Origin: Promethearchaeota archaeon
Lineage (GTDB): Archaea; Asgardarchaeota; Lokiarchaeia; Sigynarchaeales; SOKP01
Direction: 5' to 3'
Assembly (NCBI GenBank): GCA_030668025.1
Contig: DAOUUT010000145.1
Span: 1 to 9,216, forward strand
Length of the DNA stretch: 9,216 bases
Part shown: one piece after another, positions 5,882 through 9,216 of the stretch
Numbering within the stretch: the first letter of the stretch is position 1
How the letters are laid out: the number at the start of each line of letters is the position of its first letter
Notes under the pieces: generated by a model
The model's database searches: none
Told to the model about the DNA's origin: nothing
What the model saw: only the letters and a program-made list of their open reading frames with translations
Translations under genes and position numbers: made by a program

Positions 5882-6727
5882 ATGGGAGAGGAAATTAAAA
5901 AAGTTGGAATTGTTGGAGCTGGTTTTACCGGAAAACAGATAGCTGCTCATACAGCTCTAAATAACTTTATAGTAAAAGTTTATGATATTAACCCAAAAAT
6001 TTTAGAAGACGCTAAAAAATATATCACAGGAGTTCTAAAAAGAAAAAAACAATTAGATGCAATCCAAAATGTTTCATACTATTCAGATTTAGATAAAGCG
6101 TTGGAGGATGTTGATCTTGTAATTGAAGCAGTACCGGAAAATCTGAAGTTAAAACAGGAAGTATTTTCTCAAATTGATAGTTCAGCCCCTGCAAAAACTA
6201 TTATTGCTACTAATAGTTCTTCTTATCCTGTTTCAAAAATTGAGTCCGCGGTCAAAAGAAAAGATAAAGTTCTAAATATTCATTTTTATCCTCCAATTCC
6301 TACGCGTCTAATGGCAGATATTATGCGTGGAACTGAGACTAGCGATGAAACTTTTGAATTTGGAAAAAGTTGGATAATAAATATTGGATGCGAACCTCTT
6401 ATAGTTAAAAAAGAATGTTTTGGGTTTGTCTTCAATAGGATATGGCACGCTGTAAAAAAGGAATGTCTTAAAATGTGGGCGGGAGGTTATGCAGATATAG
6501 AAGTTATTGATACGGCTTGGAAAATATTTACTAAAATGAAATTAGGGCCATTTACTATGATGGATGGTATCGGATTAGATGTTGCGTATGCCGTAGAAAT
6601 GTCGTATTATGAAGAGAGTGGGGACCCAAAAGACAAACCACCCCAAGCTTTTAAGGAGATGGTGGAACGAGGAGATTTAGGCTTAAAAACTGGAAAGGGT
6701 TTTTATACTTGGAAAAAAAAGAAATAA
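5882..6727 (+). CDS. 3-hydroxyacyl-CoA dehydrogenase family protein (NAD-dependent)
   Basis: A 281-aa cytosolic protein, the usual length of a single-function 3-hydroxyacyl/3-hydroxybutyryl-CoA dehydrogenase. The N-terminal Rossmann domain has VGIVGAGFTGKQIA (G12, G14, G17) and D35 at the end of strand 2 for the NAD ribose. Next come IEAVPENLKLK (81-91) and ATNSSSYPVS (109-118), the substrate/NAD-side serines. H134 in NIHFYPPIP is the catalytic histidine position. The C-terminal helical domain contains GFVFNRIWHA (N185), LGPFTMMDGIGLDV (221-234) and the closing LKTGKGFYTW (268-277). Residue 146, twelve after the histidine where family members normally carry the dyad glutamate (VEV), is aspartate (MADIM), so substrate or rate may differ. 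The expected reaction is oxidation of L-3-hydroxyacyl-CoA to 3-oxoacyl-CoA with NAD, or the reverse. The gene has no tight neighbours. It is flanked by T-tracts and converges on the FixCX-like operon. Confidence 0.88.
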   Translation: MGEEIKKVGIVGAGFTGKQIAAHTALNNFIVKVYDINPKILEDAKKYITGVLKRKKQLDAIQNVSYYSDLDKALEDVDLVIEAVPENLKLKQEVFSQIDSSAPAKTIIATNSSSYPVSKIESAVKRKDKVLNIHFYPPIPTRLMADIMRGTETSDETFEFGKSWIINIGCEPLIVKKECFGFVFNRIWHAVKKECLKMWAGGYADIEVIDTAWKIFTKMKLGPFTMMDGIGLDVAYAVEMSYYEESGDPKDKPPQAFKEMVERGDLGLKTGKGFYTWKKKK

Positions 6728-6737
6728 TTTTTTTCTT
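6728..6737 (+). terminator. T-tract terminator of the dehydrogenase gene
   Basis: Seven T, then C and three T, follow directly after the TAA at 6725-6727, in the 80-bp gap between convergent genes. Confidence 0.5.
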
Positions 6738-6738
6738 T

Positions 6739-6768
6739 AAAACTTAATAAAATAAAAGAATTGAAAAT
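6739..6768 (-). terminator. T-rich terminator of the FixC/FixX-like operon
   Basis: On the minus strand, T-tracts (ATTTTC, TTCTTTTATTTTATT, GTTTT) lie about 40-70 bases after the ferredoxin stop at 6808-6810, before the convergent dehydrogenase gene. Confidence 0.4.
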
Positions 6769-6807
6769 ATTAGGTTTGAGATTACATTTTGACTGAAACT
6801 ATTAATT

Positions 6808-7077
6808 TTAACCCCAATCACTTTTATATCCCGTACCTCCCAAAGGCCAAGTGAAAATAACTGCGTCCTCAGAACAGACATACCAACAGGATGCACACTC
6901 CATACATTTTTCCAAACTCTTAACCCTAGCTTTTTTTTCTATAATTTCAAAGCAACCCGCTAGACATACATTTACACAATTCCTACATCCTTTACATTTT
7001 GCTTCATCAATTTTTATGAAGTCACCTGTTCCCTCAACCCATTCCACACCAAGAAATTCTTTAAAAGTTCTTACCAT
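6808..7077 (-). CDS. FixX-like ferredoxin with two 4Fe-4S cluster motifs
   Basis: An 89-aa protein. Cluster motif 1 is C28-x2-C31-x2-C34-x3-C38, with an extra Cys at 42; motif 2 is C58-x2-C61-x2-C64-x3-C68. Each is a full quartet, so two [4Fe-4S] clusters are expected, although the proline that usually follows the last Cys is absent in both. The C-terminus (VIFTWPLGGTGYKSDWG) matches the FixX / ETF-quinone oxidoreductase ending, in which an aromatic-x-P-x-GG-x-G block closes the domain. LAGCFEI after motif 1 corresponds to the PAGLY region of FixX. E. coli FixX, as I recall it, lacks a complete first quartet, so this version looks more ferredoxin-like. It is the second gene of an operon, 21 bases after the FixC-like gene and behind a strong Shine-Dalgarno site. 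Its likely role is to pass electrons to or from that flavoprotein at the membrane. Confidence 0.85.
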   Translation of the reverse strand: MVRTFKEFLGVEWVEGTGDFIKIDEAKCKGCRNCVNVCLAGCFEIIEKKARVKSLEKCMECASCWYVCSEDAVIFTWPLGGTGYKSDWG

Positions 7078-7083
7078 TATTAA

Positions 7084-7093
7084 TTCACTCCTT
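7084..7093 (-). promoter_or_regulatory. Shine-Dalgarno site of the FixX-like gene
   Basis: The minus strand reads AAGGAGTGAA, a near-complete match to the archaeal anti-Shine-Dalgarno target, ending 6 bases before the ATG at 7077. It fixes that start and shows that the gene is translated as the second cistron of an operon. Confidence 0.75.
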
Positions 7094-7098
7094 TTTAA

Positions 7099-8760
7099 TT
7101 ATGCATAAAAAATAGTTGGATTCGCATATTCAACAAATTTCAATATTTTTACGTTTAAACGATTTGAAATAGGGTTTAATAACCTTAAAATAAATGTATA
7201 TATAGGTTCAAAAATTGGTAGGGTTTTTTTCATTAAATTATTTAAAGAATTTGATAAAGGAACAACTATAACAGAGAGTATTTTTTGCTTTTTTCTTAGT
7301 GACTTTAAAAGAGAATCTATTAATCTCAAATATCGCGTGAATTTCATTTCCATTTTTTTAAGCTTTTTAGAAGTTACTTCTCTAAATTTTCGCTTCCTAG
7401 AGTAATCATAACTCTCATAAAACCAATTTTGATAATACCTGAAAAACATCTTTATCCACTTAGTTATAATTGTCGGATCATTGTTTACATAGGAAAGAAG
7501 GGATTTAAAAAAGGGACTCATAAAATGGGTTAGCGAACCTAAACCCCACCCATTATGAATATATTTTCTTAGCTTTTTTAAATCGTGCTCTTTTTGGGCA
7601 ATTCGTAAATTATATCTATTTCTTCCAGAAATTGACCATTGAATTATTGGATGTTCTTTTATTTTTCTATCATATTTCTCCAAGAATGATTTTGAAGTAT
7701 CATTGGCTTCAATTGCTTCAATTGCTACATTAGCAGCTATTTCTGCAGAAAACCAAGCCGCAGGAACCCCGTCACATAATTCTGTACTTTCAAGTCCCGC
7801 AGCATCTCCTATCAATATCATTCCATCTGTATGATTAGGCATATTACGTAGTTTCTTATTCAGACCAACATATATTTCAAATCCATCCCACATCCTTGCT
7901 CTTAATTTAACACGGGGTTCTACTAGATTTTTCCACCAAGACAATTTTTGAGTAATGTTGCTATGGTATTCTTTAAATAGTTCATTTAAATTTGGTACAT
8001 GATTTTTATTTAATCTTAAACACTGATCCTGCATAAAATGAAGACTATTTCGATAAGGCCAAACCATCAACCCATTTCCATACCCAAGTGGAGGTGCTAT
8101 CTTCTGTTCATCCCATCCCCAACACATCTTCACAGAATAACCAAAAATTTTATCAATATCTTCTTTTGACATGTCATAATCATAGATGTCAGCCAAAGAT
8201 ATTGTCTCAGGGTGATATTTTTCTCTTATACCTGCCTTTATTGCTAGTAATCCTTTTGAACCTTCCGCGTCAATAACGATTTTACTTCGTATTCTATCTC
8301 CTTTATCTGTTGTGACGCCCTTAATACAGTTATCCTCTTTTATAACATCTATTACAGTAGTGGATTTCTTCAATATAGCTCCCGTATCAACCGCTTTTCT
8401 AACTTCCCATTCACAAAAAGGTTTACAATATGCATTATACCCAAAAGCAATTATAGGAGAGAAAGGTTTTGGAACTCGTAAAGAATCATCAATTTCAATA
8501 TCTCCTTTCTCTATATCCTTTATGATATAATTGATTATCCCATCAGAAGGACGTTCAATTGGAGGATTGCCATCTCTAATAAATTCTGGTCCTAACAAAA
8601 AACCATAAAATGGAATAGTTAGTCCAGATATAACCTTATCTCCTACATTCTCAGACCTTTCGATTATTAGCGTCTTCAACCCCGCTTCTGCACATATTCT
8701 CGCCGCAACGGGCCCCCCAAATCCTGCGCCAACCACGATAACATCAAAATCTTCGCCCAT
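7099..8760 (-). CDS. FixC/ETF-quinone oxidoreductase-like flavoprotein (geranylgeranyl reductase superfamily) with C-terminal extension
   Basis: A 553-aa FAD protein. DFDVIVVGAGFGGPVAAR (4-21) is the dinucleotide-binding loop (G11, G13, G16), with E34 for the FAD ribose. SGLTIP (45-50) is the segment that follows in FixC-type proteins. VIDAEGSKG (162-170) and DGMILIGDAAGLES (312-325) are the later FAD contacts. The adjacent FixX-like ferredoxin makes a FixCX / ETF-QO pair most likely, carrying electrons between an electron-transfer flavoprotein and membrane quinone. The fold is shared with archaeal geranylgeranyl reductases, which can also pair with a ferredoxin, so lipid reduction is the main alternative. 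FixC is usually near 430 aa; here residues about 436-553 form an extra basic, hydrophobic, helix-rich tail (FTRYLRLIDSLLKSL, ILSVIVVPLS, LPIFEPIYTFILRLL) that may hold the protein on the membrane. A TATA box and a Shine-Dalgarno site precede the ATG. No ETF gene is in the window. Confidence 0.82.
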   Translation of the reverse strand: MGEDFDVIVVGAGFGGPVAARICAEAGLKTLIIERSENVGDKVISGLTIPFYGFLLGPEFIRDGNPPIERPSDGIINYIIKDIEKGDIEIDDSLRVPKPFSPIIAFGYNAYCKPFCEWEVRKAVDTGAILKKSTTVIDVIKEDNCIKGVTTDKGDRIRSKIVIDAEGSKGLLAIKAGIREKYHPETISLADIYDYDMSKEDIDKIFGYSVKMCWGWDEQKIAPPLGYGNGLMVWPYRNSLHFMQDQCLRLNKNHVPNLNELFKEYHSNITQKLSWWKNLVEPRVKLRARMWDGFEIYVGLNKKLRNMPNHTDGMILIGDAAGLESTELCDGVPAAWFSAEIAANVAIEAIEANDTSKSFLEKYDRKIKEHPIIQWSISGRNRYNLRIAQKEHDLKKLRKYIHNGWGLGSLTHFMSPFFKSLLSYVNNDPTIITKWIKMFFRYYQNWFYESYDYSRKRKFREVTSKKLKKMEMKFTRYLRLIDSLLKSLRKKQKILSVIVVPLSNSLNNLMKKTLPIFEPIYTFILRLLNPISNRLNVKILKFVEYANPTIFYA

Positions 8761-8765
8761 TTTAT

Positions 8766-8770
8766 ACCTC
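8766..8770 (-). promoter_or_regulatory. Shine-Dalgarno site of the FixC-like gene
   Basis: The minus strand reads GCTGAGGTATAAA before the ATG at 8760; GAGGT lies 5 bases from the start codon. It supports the chosen start, since the predicted leader is only about ten bases and consists mostly of this site. Confidence 0.6.
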
Positions 8771-8791
8771 AGCTAAAATTACCAATTTTTA

Positions 8792-8802
8792 GTATATTAA
8801 AG
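8792..8802 (-). promoter_or_regulatory. TATA box of the FixC-FixX-like operon
   Basis: The minus strand reads CTTTAATATAC, centred about 37 bp upstream of the ATG. Archaeal spacing predicts a start site near 8771, just before the Shine-Dalgarno site. The purine-rich AAACC next to it (8803-8808 region) could be the BRE. Confidence 0.55.
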
Positions 8803-8992
8803 GTTTAAAATTACATATTTCAAATATTTAATTATAATATTCATTTAATATTTTAAATTTTCTCAAAATATCATCGAGAGACTCATCTCTTGTTAGGTTA
8901 ACTTTAATAGCAAGTAAGAAATTTTATGAGCTAAGTGTGAAGCTAGGTATATTGCTTTTTTTTTCAAGAAGAGATTTTGTTTCAGAGTTTTT
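8803..8992. other. Gene-free AT-rich stretch
   Basis: No open frame of useful length, tRNA-like sequence or RNA fold was seen here on either strand. It contains T/A-rich runs (a T10 run near 8956) and a weak 5-bp stem (AGAGA / TCTCT near 8876-8890). Together with the operon promoter on its left and the broken membrane frame on its right, it makes up the roughly 450-base region at the right edge without an intact gene. Confidence 0.5.
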
Positions 8993-9214
8993 TTATCCAT
9001 TTAAAATTAGAATTAAAAGCCAGATAAGACCAAAACTAATGATAATTGATAGGTTTACAATCATCGTTACAAATTTTTGATCGTAATCATATTCTACAGA
9101 GAAAGGTATAACATAAAGACCCACAGTCAAAATCAAAGAAAGGCTAATAATTTACCTAAAAAGTGGGTCGAATAAACTTGAAGGTTGATAAAAGAATAAC
9201 ATTAACCCTACAAA
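8993..9214 (-). pseudogene. 3' end of a membrane-protein frame interrupted by an in-frame TAA (possible pseudogene, partial)
   Basis: Read on the minus strand from the right edge, the frame gives FVGLMLFFYQPSSLFDPLFR, then TAA at 9152-9154. It continues in the same frame with 52 more residues to a TAA at 8993-8995. Those residues form two hydrophobic helices (IISLSLILTVGLYVIPF and MIVNLSIIISFGLIWLLIL) separated by the acidic loop SVEYDYDQ. The membrane-protein character on both sides of the stop suggests one decayed gene or a sequencing error. It could instead be a gene that truly ends at 9152, followed by chance hydrophobic codons, or a small separate membrane protein using a TTG/GTG start. 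The family is not recognisable from this fragment. Confidence 0.35.
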
Positions 9215-9216
9215 TA

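Noticed and set aside
1..9216. CRISPR arrays, insertion sequences, tRNA or rRNA genes, attachment sites
   Set aside because: No spaced direct repeats, transposase frames, terminal inverted repeats or tRNA-like arms were found on either strand.

Overview
The window is very AT-rich. Several genes have archaeal-type promoters: a TATA box about 25-27 bp upstream of the start codon, apparently leaderless, with poly-T tracts after the stop codons. Together with the gene content (membrane-bound phosphodiesterase-fold enzyme, monoacylglycerol-lipase-like hydrolase, 2TM-domain membrane protein, HAD and FixCX) this suggests an archaeon, most plausibly an Asgard (Lokiarchaeota-like) lineage. The domain-level call is reasonably firm; the lineage is inference.

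Layout. The left edge (1-332, minus) holds the N-terminal part of an enolase-superfamily (mandelate racemase/muconate lactonizing enzyme-like) protein. Next, also on minus, are a 686-aa protein with about 13 membrane helices and a C-terminal endonuclease/exonuclease/phosphatase (EEP) domain that resembles the C-terminal half of eukaryotic CWH43/PGAP2IP, and a 231-aa seven-helix membrane protein of unknown function. Each of these two has its own TATA box placed for a leaderless mRNA. From 3319 three plus-strand genes follow, separated by T-rich terminators: a monoacylglycerol-lipase-like alpha/beta hydrolase, a 451-aa membrane protein built from six tandem 2TM hairpins with twelve periodic histidines, and a 3-hydroxyacyl-CoA dehydrogenase-like protein. 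A convergent two-gene minus-strand operon follows (FixC-like flavoprotein, then FixX-like 2[4Fe-4S] ferredoxin), with clear Shine-Dalgarno sites. The last ~450 bases hold only the FixC promoter and a probable decayed or split membrane-protein 3' end.

How the genes may work together. The hydroxyacyl-CoA dehydrogenase and the FixCX pair would fit acyl-CoA oxidation (or its reverse) linked to membrane quinone or another carrier, and the lipase could release fatty acids. No ETF, acyl-CoA dehydrogenase or thiolase is in the window, so this is inference. The EEP protein, whose enzymatic domain is predicted to face outside, and the six-hairpin 2TM protein are the least understood and most interesting genes here.
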